From: a virus
IMG/VR virus record: IMGVR_UViG_3300020463_002082
Coordinates: 1-21,734 of that record
Length of the DNA stretch: 21,734 nucleotides
Reading direction: 5' to 3' (one strand)
Of the stretch, positions 7,845 through 14,681 are shown piece after piece. The notes under the pieces are model-generated. The model saw only the letters and a program-made list of their open reading frames with translations, searched no databases and was not told the DNA's origin. The position numbers were made by a program, and so were the translations under genes. Numbering within the stretch: position 1 is the stretch's first letter; each line of letters begins with the position of its first letter.

Positions 7845-8492
7845 TTACTGAGGTGGACTTTTAGTTGCGGTATTTCCTAAGTAAGGAAACTCTCCTATAC
7901 CAGAAGTGTCTGTAAATGTTTTTCGCAGTTCATTAAGATACCAAGTACCTTGTGACCAACCAGGAACGGCATAACATGGAGAATAAATTCCAGTAACATA
8001 TATATGTTGCAATTCTCCAAAGTATTCTCTGTACTCTTCTACGGCTTTATCTATAAAACCTTTCTGTCTATCGGTTAATACCTTTCGTTGCTTATTTCTC
8101 TGTCCATCAAAACTAGAACCAGTAACCAAAGAATAATTACCTACTATATCTGATGCAATGTAATTAGTTTCAAAATCATATAAGTCGCTTGTTGCTCTAA
8201 AAAATTCTATACTTACAAGATCCCCTAAGAAACAAGGATCAATAGGAACATATGCTGAATCATAAAATTCCTGTAATGCATCAGGAGATGCATAAGTAAC
8301 AAATTCAGATTTACCTTGAACTTTATCTACAAACTTAAGACGAATATCTGATGTAGTTATTCGGTTCTTTTTAAGATAGAGAAAAAAGTCTAATGTTAGT
8401 TTAAATGTTAATGCTTCAATTATCAAAGTTGAACTACTTTTTGTTATATATTCAGTCTTTGATGTGTGGGTAGTGATTGATAAGATCTTCAA
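7845..8492 (-). CDS. unknown 215-residue protein with a non-ATG start
   Basis: The open frame ends at 7845 and can start at TTG 8492, 41 nt inside the deaminase gene; the next in-frame stop upstream is about 8504-8506. Apart from that start codon the translation contains no methionine, so no ATG start exists. TTG 8492 or an internal TTG near 8424 are the candidates. The sequence is mixed alpha/beta ('LDFFLYLKKNRI', 'YDFETNYIASDIVGNYSLVTG') with a C-terminal half containing 'YREYFGELQHIYVTGIYSPCY' style segments. There is no signal peptide, TM segment or motif I recognise. Its place between the fibre gene and the deaminase does not settle whether it is structural or metabolic. Confidence 0.65.
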   Translation of the reverse strand: MKILSITTHTSKTEYITKSSSTLIIEALTFKLTLDFFLYLKKNRITTSDIRLKFVDKVQGKSEFVTYASPDALQEFYDSAYVPIDPCFLGDLVSIEFFRATSDLYDFETNYIASDIVGNYSLVTGSSFDGQRNKQRKVLTDRQKGFIDKAVEEYREYFGELQHIYVTGIYSPCYAVPGWSQGTWYLNELRKTFTDTSGIGEFPYLGNTATKSPPQ

Positions 8493-8925
8493 TCTTACCG
8501 TTTGTTATTTTACATTGATTAAAAATTTCTAGGTGGTCCATATCTCTGTATTCTGTCATCCAATATACATGCTTAAAACCTGCATTAACTAGAATCTTGG
8601 TACACATTTTACATGGAGATAAAGTTAAAAGGATTATGTAATTCTCTGGATCATATTCTTTAAACTTGGCTATCATATTTACCTCAGCATGAATAAAGCC
8701 GCTTTCTCCTGGTACTAAACTGTCTTCTTCTGTTCCAGTTTCAGGATTGTCTTCAGCTCCACTATAAGATCCATTATATCCAAAGCTTGCAATTTTACTA
8801 AAATCTTTTCTTAATGCCATGCATCCAACTTTAGTAGTAGAAGAATTAGATAAGTCTCTAATGTTTTCTAATATATCCGTAAATGTTTGTAACTTTAACT
8901 GAAGTCGTCGAATCTTGGTATCCAT
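8452..8925 (-). CDS. deoxycytidylate (dCMP) deaminase
   Basis: The protein has 157 residues and carries the zinc-dependent cytidine/dCMP deaminase signature: His79-Ala-Glu81 ('FIHAEVN') and Pro104-Cys105-x2-Cys108 ('TLSPCKMC'). His79, Cys105 and Cys108 bind zinc and Glu81 shuttles the proton. The enzyme converts dCMP to dUMP, the substrate of the thymidylate synthase encoded at 20248-21273, so the two form the phage dTMP pathway. The first ~30 residues are a basic helix extension. It overlaps the HAD gene upstream by 31 nt and the unknown gene downstream by 41 nt, which indicates one transcript. The length is close to other phage dCMP deaminases. Family certain; dCMP specificity inferred from phage context. 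Confidence 0.9.
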   Translation of the reverse strand: MDTKIRRLQLKLQTFTDILENIRDLSNSSTTKVGCMALRKDFSKIASFGYNGSYSGAEDNPETGTEEDSLVPGESGFIHAEVNMIAKFKEYDPENYIILLTLSPCKMCTKILVNAGFKHVYWMTEYRDMDHLEIFNQCKITNGKIEDLINHYPHIKD

Positions 8926-9482
8926 TTCTGTTTGATTAAGGTTGCTTTCATTTTAACATTAGGCAATTCTTTATTAAGACTATTTGCAAGTTTAATGTTA
9001 TCTCTATCGTCATCAAAGAATTCAAAGTTAGTAAAGCCCATTTTTACAAATTTCATAAAGGCTGCTTTTTTCTTTTCGGCAGTAGATCCTTTAAAACCTA
9101 AAGAGGTATCATTGATTGCAAATATGTAATTAGGGTTGATGTTAATTCCATTGTGTGCTAAAAACTGTTGAATTAATTTAGCATCATCTCTTGCAGTGAT
9201 AATACCTACAGGCTTTCCTTTTCTAATACTTCTTCTAAGTATACTAAACACCCATTCAATAATTTTACCACCTTTAAGTATATCCAAATTTCTAAAATCA
9301 GAAAAATCAAATTTATCGTTCTTTCTACTTTTAAAGGTATTAAATTCTTGTGGTGTCAATTCGGTGCTAAAACCTGTAGCGGGATTTGAAACTTTAATCA
9401 TACTTCGAGTAACCACAAGAGTATCATCTACATCAAAAATGACGATGTCCTTTTTATTTCTTATGGCTTCTAATACTTTCAT
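8895..9482 (-). CDS. HAD-superfamily phosphatase
   Basis: The protein has 195 residues with HAD motifs: motif I 'IFDVDDTL' (nucleophile Asp17, acid/base Asp19), motif II 'IITARDD', a Lys-rich stretch 'TAEKKKAAFMKFV' supplying the motif III lysine, and motif IV 'FFDDDRDN'. It is most like stand-alone HAD phosphatases of phages related to the T4 polynucleotide kinase 3'-phosphatase domain; a nucleotide or DNA-end phosphatase role is plausible because it sits between DNA ligase and dCMP deaminase. The substrate cannot be read from sequence. It overlaps the deaminase by 31 nt. An AATAAATA box lies 20 nt upstream of the start. Confidence 0.8.
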   Translation of the reverse strand: MKVLEAIRNKKDIVIFDVDDTLVVTRSMIKVSNPATGFSTELTPQEFNTFKSRKNDKFDFSDFRNLDILKGGKIIEWVFSILRRSIRKGKPVGIITARDDAKLIQQFLAHNGININPNYIFAINDTSLGFKGSTAEKKKAAFMKFVKMGFTNFEFFDDDRDNIKLANSLNKELPNVKMKATLIKQKWIPRFDDFS

Positions 9483-9502
9483 TTACCCATTTCTTGTTTT
9501 AG

Positions 9503-9510
9503 TATTTATT
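9503..9510 (-). promoter_or_regulatory. late-promoter-like AATAAATA
   Basis: Seven of eight match to TATAAATA, 20 nt before the HAD gene start, in the 73-nt gap below the ligase gene. Weak on its own; listed because the spacing repeats that of the other boxes. Confidence 0.25.
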
Positions 9511-9555
9511 AATTTAACATTACTTTTATTCGGGCCTACCACAGGTGAGATATGG

Positions 9556-10878
9556 TTAACAGTCCCTCCCATTCTGGTATATGTGTTTCACAACAGGGAA
9601 TCTAAGTGAATATCCACCGTTTTGATTTTGGCTTTCTTCAAAGTATTGTACAGTTACAGTCTTACCAATCAATTCACTATGATTGTTAAGATAATGTTCC
9701 CTTTGTTCTTTTGAAAAGCCAGATCCTACACTTACTTTATTTCCTTTGTGTTCAATAATGATATTACTTAATCCTTCTTTTTCTATCTGCTTTCCATTTT
9801 CTGTCCACCTCATAGTACCATTAATACATTCCAATACAGTGTATTCTGCATCATGGAATTTTTTAACCTTAAGAAGATTGTGGCTTCTCTTACCTTCATA
9901 TCCGATATTCTTTCTAACCATGATTCCTTCAAACCCAGCCTCTTCGGCATCTTTAGCCATTTCTGTAAACTGCTCTTCGGTAGTTAATTGTTCTTGTGGT
10001 AAGAATTCCAACATCGTAGAATTAACATCTTCCGGTAAAATATCATAACCATTACGAAGTCTTTCTGTAAGAGGAGTTGTTCCAACCTTATTATCAAATT
10101 CTTCTAAAGTTAGATAATCAAATACAAAGAATTTAGGATTTTCAATTTGATGATTCTTTTTTCTGATTTGTTTCATGATTCCTTGGAAGTCTTCGTTACC
10201 ATCTTTATCCACCATACAGATTTCACCGTCTAGAATAAAGTCACCAGGAATCTTTAAAATTTCATTTTCTAAATTACCTAGAGTTTCAAATTCTTTACCA
10301 TTCCTTGAAAAGAATGTAATGGTATTCATTTCTTTTCTACAGATACATCTTACACCATCCAATTTTCTAGAGCCATACCAATCTCCACTCTGAAAATCTA
10401 CTCTCTTAGGATTGTAGGCATTTGCCAAAGCCACCTTAAAGGTAGGAATAAGATCTGGGTGAATTGCCTTGTTGATAGAGGTAGTACCACATCCCATATT
10501 TAAATCTCGGTTAAGAATAGAATAAATGATACCTTCCCATTGTGGCCACTCTTGTACAAATCTATTTACATTTGCGATAGCAGTATGACCAGTGCATACT
10601 CTGTTTCTAAGATCATCCAACAGAGTAAAGATACTACCGTAAGTATTAGGATGACCTAAAAGTTCTGAATTCTTTTTACAATTCTTTGGAGTAACATTAT
10701 ACTTATAGTATGGATTGTAAGTATAGAAGAAAACCTTTTGAAGAAATTCTCTATCTTCATTCTCTTCAGAATTATCAGCATATTTTTTAAGGGTTGCAAT
10801 TTTATGATTTCCTGATGAGGAAGATCGCATTTCATCCAAGAAGGATTGTAAGTAATTAAGATTTGTGTACTCAGTCAT
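9556..10878 (-). CDS. ATP-dependent DNA ligase
   Basis: The protein has 440 residues, slightly shorter than T4 gp30 (487). An N-terminal helical region (about 1-155, with 'LNRDLNMGCG', typical of T4-like ligases) precedes the nucleotidyltransferase core. There motif I is 'SRKLDGVR' with the AMP-accepting Lys172, motif III 'FFSRNGKEF', motif IIIa 'FFVFDYL', motif IV 'EGIMVRK' and motif V 'LLKVKKF'; 'FILDGEI' (214-220) holds a metal-binding Glu. The OB-fold follows (about 345-437) and ends with 'LRFPVV' as in other phage ligases. It seals nicks during replication and repair. The gene is preceded by the 42-bp repeated promoter-like element (10915-10956), shared with the PseT-like gene. Confidence 0.93.
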   Translation of the reverse strand: MTEYTNLNYLQSFLDEMRSSSSGNHKIATLKKYADNSEENEDREFLQKVFFYTYNPYYKYNVTPKNCKKNSELLGHPNTYGSIFTLLDDLRNRVCTGHTAIANVNRFVQEWPQWEGIIYSILNRDLNMGCGTTSINKAIHPDLIPTFKVALANAYNPKRVDFQSGDWYGSRKLDGVRCICRKEMNTITFFSRNGKEFETLGNLENEILKIPGDFILDGEICMVDKDGNEDFQGIMKQIRKKNHQIENPKFFVFDYLTLEEFDNKVGTTPLTERLRNGYDILPEDVNSTMLEFLPQEQLTTEEQFTEMAKDAEEAGFEGIMVRKNIGYEGKRSHNLLKVKKFHDAEYTVLECINGTMRWTENGKQIEKEGLSNIIIEHKGNKVSVGSGFSKEQREHYLNNHSELIGKTVTVQYFEESQNQNGGYSLRFPVVKHIYQNGRDC

Positions 10879-10907
10879 AAAGTCCGTTTTAAATTGTTAT
10901 TAATTAA

Positions 10908-10956
10908 ATATAATACAAATAATTGGGAATTGAAAATTTTTGGGAGACTTTTTTCT
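10908..10956 (-). promoter_or_regulatory. copy A of a repeated phage promoter-like element
   Basis: Bases 10915-10956 match 16851-16892 at 40 of 42 positions. On the minus strand the order is AAAAAAGTCT, three variable bases, AAAAATTTTC, then CAATTCCCAATTATTTGT and a -10-like TTATATTTA. The -10-like part lies about 29 nt upstream of the ligase ATG. Neither flank is coding here. The layout (upstream box, short spacer, TATATT) recalls activator-dependent middle promoters, but the box does not match the T4 MotA site. Confidence 0.6.
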
Positions 10957-11009
10957 CTGGAAATGTAAAAAGTTATTAACAATTTATTTACATTAAATTA
11001 ATATACAAA

Positions 11010-11025
11010 CTCCCATTTTTAGGAG
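11010..11025 (-). terminator. probable terminator of the DnaJ operon
   Basis: On the minus strand a 5-bp stem (CTCCT/GGGAG, one G-T pair, loop AAAAAT) is followed by TTTGTATATT. It lies 85 nt after the stop of the 82-residue gene. The G-T pair forms only in minus-strand RNA, where leftward transcripts need to end before the ligase promoter. The T-run is short. Confidence 0.4.
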
Positions 11026-11047
11026 ATCTTATCCATAAATAATTTAT

Positions 11048-11122
11048 ATGGAAAAGAAAATTGACATAAGCCCTATACTCTACATATTAATAATGGTAGC
11101 AGTATTTACATTAGGGCTCTAA
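11048..11122 (+). CDS. possible 24-residue membrane peptide
   Basis: A plus-strand ATG opens 24 codons starting MEKKIDISPI and continuing as an uninterrupted hydrophobic stretch to the stop, so it has the form of a small TM peptide. Its end overlaps the end of the convergent minus gene by 12 nt. CATAAATA precedes it by 6 nt, and AGGAG lies 22 nt upstream, too far for a ribosome site. In AT-rich DNA hydrophobic frames this short arise by chance, and it would lie opposite a leftward terminator. Low confidence. Confidence 0.22.
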   Translation: MEKKIDISPILYILIMVAVFTLGL

Positions 11123-11359
11123 AGTATCAACAAGCTCTTTGAGTCTTTGGCACTTTTCGTATTCTTCTTTTGATTCAAAATGTTTTATCATAGAAGCTAT
11201 GCTTGCTATTTTTACATCATCACCAACTGAATGATTTATAGCTTCATCTGGAAACATAATAAGTACATTGTAACATAGTATCATATACTCATCATAATTC
11301 TTTTTTTCTAAATTGGCTAGAACCAATTTAAAGAATTCATCTCTAAGATTCATTTTCAT
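11111..11359 (-). CDS. small helical protein of unknown function
   Basis: The protein has 82 residues (80 if the second ATG at 11353 is used) and appears all-helical and acidic. The C-terminal segment '[18 protein letters not shown]' has the look of a UVR-type helical hairpin, a protein-interaction motif, but only half of one is present. The start overlaps the end of the DnaJ gene by 17 nt, so the two are co-translated and it could be a DnaJ partner or a regulator. No signal peptide or TM segment. Confidence 0.65.
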   Translation of the reverse strand: MKMNLRDEFFKLVLANLEKKNYDEYMILCYNVLIMFPDEAINHSVGDDVKIASIASMIKHFESKEEYEKCQRLKELVDTLEP

Positions 11360-12155
11360 CTGATATCTTTTTTATTTTTTGAACTAATTCTAATTGTTCA
11401 TCAGTTAATTTTTCTGGCATCTCTACAAAAACATTAACAAACAAATCTCCACATAAACCTGGATTGTTGTATATTGGAAAACCTTTACCTCTTATTCTGA
11501 GTATCTTTCCATGTTGAACGCATTTAGGAATTGTGTATCTAATTGTTTTGTCAAATAATTCAACAACACCAGTGCCTCCAAGTAATGCATCATATAAACT
11601 AATTCTTTTTATAGTATGCAATCCTTTTTGGTCTAAGAAAAGTTCTTCGGTATCTAATATATCTATCGTTAAGAGTAAATCTCCATTTAGTTCTTCAGTC
11701 ATTCCCTTCTGCCCTAACCCTTTTAACTTTATTCTTTGATTAGGCTTTACTCCAGCTGGTATATTAATTGAAACGGTTCTCATTCCAACTCGGAGTTCTC
11801 TCTTAGTTCCGTAAAAGGCTTCTTCTAAAGTTATTGTTACTTTACCATTAACATTTGATCCTTTGCCTGTAGAATATCCATACCTTGCATCAAATCCTCC
11901 AGCAAAACCACTTCGTTTTAAAAAGTCATCAAAGAAATCACTATCAAAATTACCAAATGGGTTACCTTCAAATTTTGCTTTCTTTTTAGGGTCGGTTAAT
12001 GTTTCATAAGCATCTGCAACTTCTTTAAACTTTTCTTCATTACCATCTGATTTATCTGGATGATATTTTTTAGCAAGTTTTCTATATGCTTTCTTTATGT
12101 CATTATCTGATGCAGTTCTATCTACTCCTAATATGTCATAAGGGCTTTTCATCAT
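11343..12155 (-). CDS. DnaJ/CbpA-type co-chaperone
   Basis: The protein has 270 residues (or 269 from the second ATG; the first makes an ATGA overlap with the gene upstream). The J domain spans about 4-62 with '[20 protein letters not shown]', the HPD tripeptide at 32-34 that stimulates DnaK ATPase, and 'DAYETLTDP'. A short Gly/Phe linker follows ('[11 protein letters not shown]'), then the C-terminal substrate-binding beta domains from about residue 102 ('[17 protein letters not shown]', '[20 protein letters not shown]', '[20 protein letters not shown]'). The Cys-rich zinc finger of class I DnaJ is absent, so it is class II like CbpA. No DnaK is in the window; it presumably recruits host DnaK for phage protein folding or virion assembly. 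Confidence 0.92.
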   Translation of the reverse strand: MMKSPYDILGVDRTASDNDIKKAYRKLAKKYHPDKSDGNEEKFKEVADAYETLTDPKKKAKFEGNPFGNFDSDFFDDFLKRSGFAGGFDARYGYSTGKGSNVNGKVTITLEEAFYGTKRELRVGMRTVSINIPAGVKPNQRIKLKGLGQKGMTEELNGDLLLTIDILDTEELFLDQKGLHTIKRISLYDALLGGTGVVELFDKTIRYTIPKCVQHGKILRIRGKGFPIYNNPGLCGDLFVNVFVEMPEKLTDEQLELVQKIKKISDENES

Positions 12156-12313
12156 AATAAAGTACTTAAGTAGAATACTCCAAAAATTATGATAGCAACT
12201 ACCGAAGATACCGCAAGGCTAACTCCTAAGATTAGAGATAAACCTAAACCAAACATTTTTTTAAATTCGTCTTTTCTTTTTTCTTCTTGTAATTTTTCCC
12301 AGTTCCAATTCAT
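12152..12313 (-). CDS. small single-TM protein
   Basis: I take the ATG at 12313 (53 residues, start [14 protein letters not shown]), because it overlaps the upstream stop as ATGA, the overlap style used elsewhere here. A frame start at 12346 would add 11 residues and overlap by 37 nt. An amphipathic charged helix (about 1-20) is followed by a long hydrophobic segment (about 21-50). Function unknown; it sits between a four-TM protein and DnaJ. Residues could suit a membrane regulator or a holin-like role, with nothing specific to support either. Confidence 0.55.
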   Translation of the reverse strand: MNWNWEKLQEEKRKDEFKKMFGLGLSLILGVSLAVSSVVAIIIFGVFYLSTLL

Positions 12314-12654
12314 TTCCAAAATAGTTGTATTGCTATTAGGGTACATGCTAATATCAATGACACAATTGTTTTTGCCGTTATACCTTCACCTAATAACCAC
12401 CATGTTAAAAAGGCAAATGAAATAATTCCTGTACCAAATGCTATAAACCTACCAGGCCATAACAATCCATCATAATACTCTACTATGAATCTTGTACCAT
12501 AAATTAATATGTAACTAATTCCTGTACCAAATATAATTGATATAGCAAGAGGGTTCTTTTTAAACCAAGGCCATACAAATTGTCCATTCGTTTGTACCCA
12601 TATTGCAGTCTGCCCTAAAAAGAACAGAAAAAATGCTGCTAATAGTTTACTCAT
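12310..12654 (-). CDS. small four-TM membrane protein
   Basis: The protein has 114 residues with four predicted membrane helices (about 3-20, 36-53, 66-88, 94-112). The first may instead be a signal anchor. Conserved-looking features are 'WPWFKKNPL' after the first helix and 'YYDGLLWPGRF' before the third. The size and topology resemble small multidrug resistance or EamA half-transporters, but no family motif is clear. It overlaps the upstream gene by 8 nt and the downstream gene by 4 nt. An exact TATAAATA (12663-12670) lies 8 nt before the start, inside the upstream gene, probably too close to act as its late promoter. Confidence 0.6.
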   Translation of the reverse strand: MSKLLAAFFLFFLGQTAIWVQTNGQFVWPWFKKNPLAISIIFGTGISYILIYGTRFIVEYYDGLLWPGRFIAFGTGIISFAFLTWWLLGEGITAKTIVSLILACTLIAIQLFWK

Positions 12655-12916
12655 GTATATAGTATTTATAGCCTTGTCTTTCCATGAACGGTAAATGATT
12701 AGGAAGATCCTTTGCAGTTATCCATACAGATGGCTCTGGTTCAACTACACCATCCTTTCTTTGATCATATGCTTTATTGAGAAACCATTGATCTTTATCT
12801 TCCCACCAAAACCAGCACTTTTGCCAAGATCTAGGTTTTTTCATGTAACCTTTATTACCTGTATTTAAGTGAGCTACAAATTGCTCAAAGGTTATTTCTT
12901 TATTTTTCGTTGCCAT
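12647..12916 (-). CDS. unknown small protein
   Basis: The protein has 89 residues and is soluble, rich in Trp and Lys ('KPRSWQKCWFWWEDKDQWF', 'PSVWITAKDLPNHLPFM'). The first half of the sequence could bind nucleic acid, but no known motif is seen. It overlaps its upstream neighbour by 17 nt and the four-TM gene by 8 nt. Confidence 0.6.
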   Translation of the reverse strand: MATKNKEITFEQFVAHLNTGNKGYMKKPRSWQKCWFWWEDKDQWFLNKAYDQRKDGVVEPEPSVWITAKDLPNHLPFMERQGYKYYIHE

Positions 12917-13088
12917 TTGCCTCTCTTATTTGAAGCCTCTGTAGTTTTTCTTCTACTCTTCTTTTCTTTTCTCCTAACTCGTTTGCTTTTTCTAATTGTG
13001 TAGATATTTTTTGTAATGCTTCAATTAAGGCAGGTACGTCGCTTTCAAAGAAACGTCTACCTGCAGCTGTTCTATAAAAATCTTTCAT
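12900..13088 (-). CDS. unknown small coiled-coil protein
   Basis: The protein has 62 residues. 'MKDFYRTAAGRRFFESDVP' leads into a long charged helix (20-62) with heptad-like Leu/Ile spacing, a likely coiled coil. It is the first gene of the leftward DnaJ operon, and a 17-bp relative of the repeated promoter element lies 48 nt upstream (13137-13153). Function unknown. Confidence 0.6.
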   Translation of the reverse strand: MKDFYRTAAGRRFFESDVPALIEALQKISTQLEKANELGEKKRRVEEKLQRLQIREANGNEK

Positions 13089-13136
13089 AATACTATGTTT
13101 ATTATTATATGCTTATTTAAGGGTTTGTTTATGAAT

Positions 13137-13153
13137 ATATAAAACAAATAATT
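13137..13153 (-). promoter_or_regulatory. short relative (copy C) of the repeated promoter-like element
   Basis: On the minus strand AATTATTTGTTTTATAT is identical over 17 nt to part of copy B (16844-16860) and one base off copy A. The further CAATTCCC part is missing. It lies between divergent genes (starts 13088 and 13161). In the same orientation as A and B it would drive the leftward DnaJ operon. Confidence 0.4.
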
Positions 13154-13160
13154 TTTAATC

Positions 13161-13445
13161 ATGGCTAAGATTCCAGTTTTCGAAGATTTTTTACCTATGG
13201 GCTTTGGTATGGACCAAGGAGTTTCATATTCTTTGGCAGGTAGTAGAAGTCCAGGTACAGGTTACAATATGACTGCCTTTGGTGGCCCTTTACAAGAAAT
13301 GTCTAATTCAGTTGCTGAACAAGCAATTGCACACGATGACAATGATAACCCAGACCATACAGCAGAAGGTTATCTTGCTGAAGCTAAAAAGCATATCAAC
13401 GAACATATAGATAAAGCATACGAATCTTCGTGTGGTAAAAGATAA
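13161..13445 (+). CDS. unknown 94-residue protein with FEDFLP N-terminal motif
   Basis: This is the first gene of the only plus-strand block. The N-terminus 'MAKIPVFEDFLPMG' resembles those of the next two proteins (FDNFQPMNE, FDNFLNE). The middle is Gly/Ser-rich and the end helical and acidic ('TAEGYLAEAKKHINEHIDK'). There is no TM segment or signal peptide. If the N-terminal motif is a capsid-targeting tag like that of T4 internal proteins ('MKTYQEFIAE'), it would be a head-packaged protein, but its own copy lacks the L-x-E cleavage triplet. The start is preceded by an A/T-rich leader and no SD. Confidence 0.65.
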   Translation: MAKIPVFEDFLPMGFGMDQGVSYSLAGSRSPGTGYNMTAFGGPLQEMSNSVAEQAIAHDDNDNPDHTAEGYLAEAKKHINEHIDKAYESSCGKR

Positions 13446-13453
13446 ACCTTAAT

Positions 13454-13966
13454 ATGTCTTTAACTAATTTTGATAATTTTCAACCAATGAATGAGAAGCT
13501 TAATAAATCAGATGTTAAGTATTCTATGGAAATGGCTTTTGCTAACCAAGGTGGTAATTGGTATAAAGCTTTAAAAAGAGTTGAGGTAAAAGGAGATAAG
13601 ATTAAACTTAACATGTCTTCCTATATGGCACCCGGTGAATTACTCCAAAAAATCGTTGATGAATTTAATGATATTATGCTAACTGATTTTAAAATTGATA
13701 AAGACTCATTTCAAAAAGGAGGAATAACTAGTGTTATGTTAGAAGAATCAATAAATGAAGAATATGAATTTAATCCTAGTGAATCTGCTAGAAGATTAAA
13801 GGATAGAGAAAAGGAAAACATACAAAGATATAGAGCAGCTCAAGATAGAGGCGATAATTTTGCCGTTGCTTTATATGAACTAAAGATTAAGTTAGATAAA
13901 ATGGACCTTGAAAGATTAAAGGTTCAAACCGCTATCCATGATCTTAAAAAGAAAAATGGAAAGTAA
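13454..13966 (+). CDS. unknown 170-residue protein with FDNFQPMNE N-terminal motif
   Basis: The N-terminus 'MSLTNFDNFQPMNEK' shares the Phe-x-x-Phe pattern of its neighbours. An alpha/beta segment follows (about 20-100, 'MAFANQGGNWYKALKRVEV'), then a long charged helix from about 105 ('ESARRLKDREKENIQRYRAA') likely to form a coiled coil. It starts 8 nt after the previous stop and overlaps the next gene by one base (TAATG). Function unknown; the shared N-terminal motif hints at a head or scaffold-associated protein. Confidence 0.7.
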   Translation: MSLTNFDNFQPMNEKLNKSDVKYSMEMAFANQGGNWYKALKRVEVKGDKIKLNMSSYMAPGELLQKIVDEFNDIMLTDFKIDKDSFQKGGITSVMLEESINEEYEFNPSESARRLKDREKENIQRYRAAQDRGDNFAVALYELKIKLDKMDLERLKVQTAIHDLKKKNGK

Positions 13967-14289
13967 TGATAGTTAAGTTTGATAACTTCTTAAATGAAAA
14001 GGCACAAATAGTATTTCCTCATCCTGAGGATGGAAGTAGAGTTGCAAAATTTAAAGTAATAGCATCACCCACATCATTAAACAATGTGATTAGATTTATT
14101 GCAGCTTCAAGTAAAGACCTAGATCAATTAAATGGTGTAAGTAGAAAAGTTGTATTAGAAGCTATATTAACATATGCTAATAGACAATTTAGAGATATAA
14201 ACTTTGTACCTATTAAATACGATGATGATGGCGCAGGATATGGAATAAAGATTGACCTAGAACCAATAATAAAAAGATTGAACAAATAA
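13966..14289 (+). CDS. unknown 107-residue protein with FDNFLNE N-terminal motif
   Basis: The N-terminus 'MIVKFDNFLNEKAQ' is the best match in the block to a T4-type capsid-targeting sequence, including a Leu-Asn-Glu triplet that fits the L/I-x-E site of the T4 prohead protease. The rest is alpha/beta ('VIRFIAASSKDLDQLNG', 'YGIKIDLEPIIKRL') with no known domain. TAATG overlaps on both sides couple it to its neighbours. Confidence 0.7.
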   Translation: MIVKFDNFLNEKAQIVFPHPEDGSRVAKFKVIASPTSLNNVIRFIAASSKDLDQLNGVSRKVVLEAILTYANRQFRDINFVPIKYDDDGAGYGIKIDLEPIIKRLNK

Positions 14290-14681
14290 TGGACTCACAA
14301 GAAAGAAAAGATTTAAAAAGCATCAGATACTACAAAGGTAGTGTTAAACAATTTAAACAATTTTTTGATGACTTGGCTGGTCAAGACACTAATGCTTATG
14401 ATACCCCTGAATATCAAGGTTTTGATAATGTACATCCAACGAGAGGAGAAAATGATAGTGAACACTGGGATGAATCTAATGTAGAGACAAATGAAGCAAT
14501 GGTTCAGGTTGCTGGGAATAAGAAACCTTCAGGTGCTAAAGTCTTAGGAATGGTTATTGCAGATTACCTAATTGATAATGGTATGATAAATGCAATTGAA
14601 GGTAGAAACCCAAAGGGGAAAAGAGAAAGACAAATCCTAACAGATCAACTACAGAAACTTATTATGGATTCTACGTTTTAA
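14289..14681 (+). CDS. unknown 130-residue protein
   Basis: This is the last gene of the plus block, coupled to the previous one by TAATG. The protein is hydrophilic; residues 1-30 are basic with 'KQFKQFFDDLAGQ', then an acidic His-containing middle part, and a helical C-terminus ('GAKVLGMVIADYLIDNGMI'). It lacks the clean N-terminal motif of the others. Its stop overlaps the convergent M23 gene by 4 nt. No function recognised. Confidence 0.65.
   Translation: MDSQERKDLKSIRYYKGSVKQFKQFFDDLAGQDTNAYDTPEYQGFDNVHPTRGENDSEHWDESNVETNEAMVQVAGNKKPSGAKVLGMVIADYLIDNGMINAIEGRNPKGKRERQILTDQLQKLIMDSTF

Noticed and set aside
10962-10994. Inverted repeat AATGTAAA/TTTACATT as operator or terminator
   Set aside because: It is all A/T apart from one pair per arm and has a long loop; chance pairing is likely in this AT-rich gap.
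12663-12670. Exact TATAAATA as late promoter of the four-TM gene
   Set aside because: It lies only 8 nt before the start and inside an overlapping gene; a transcript from it would have almost no leader.
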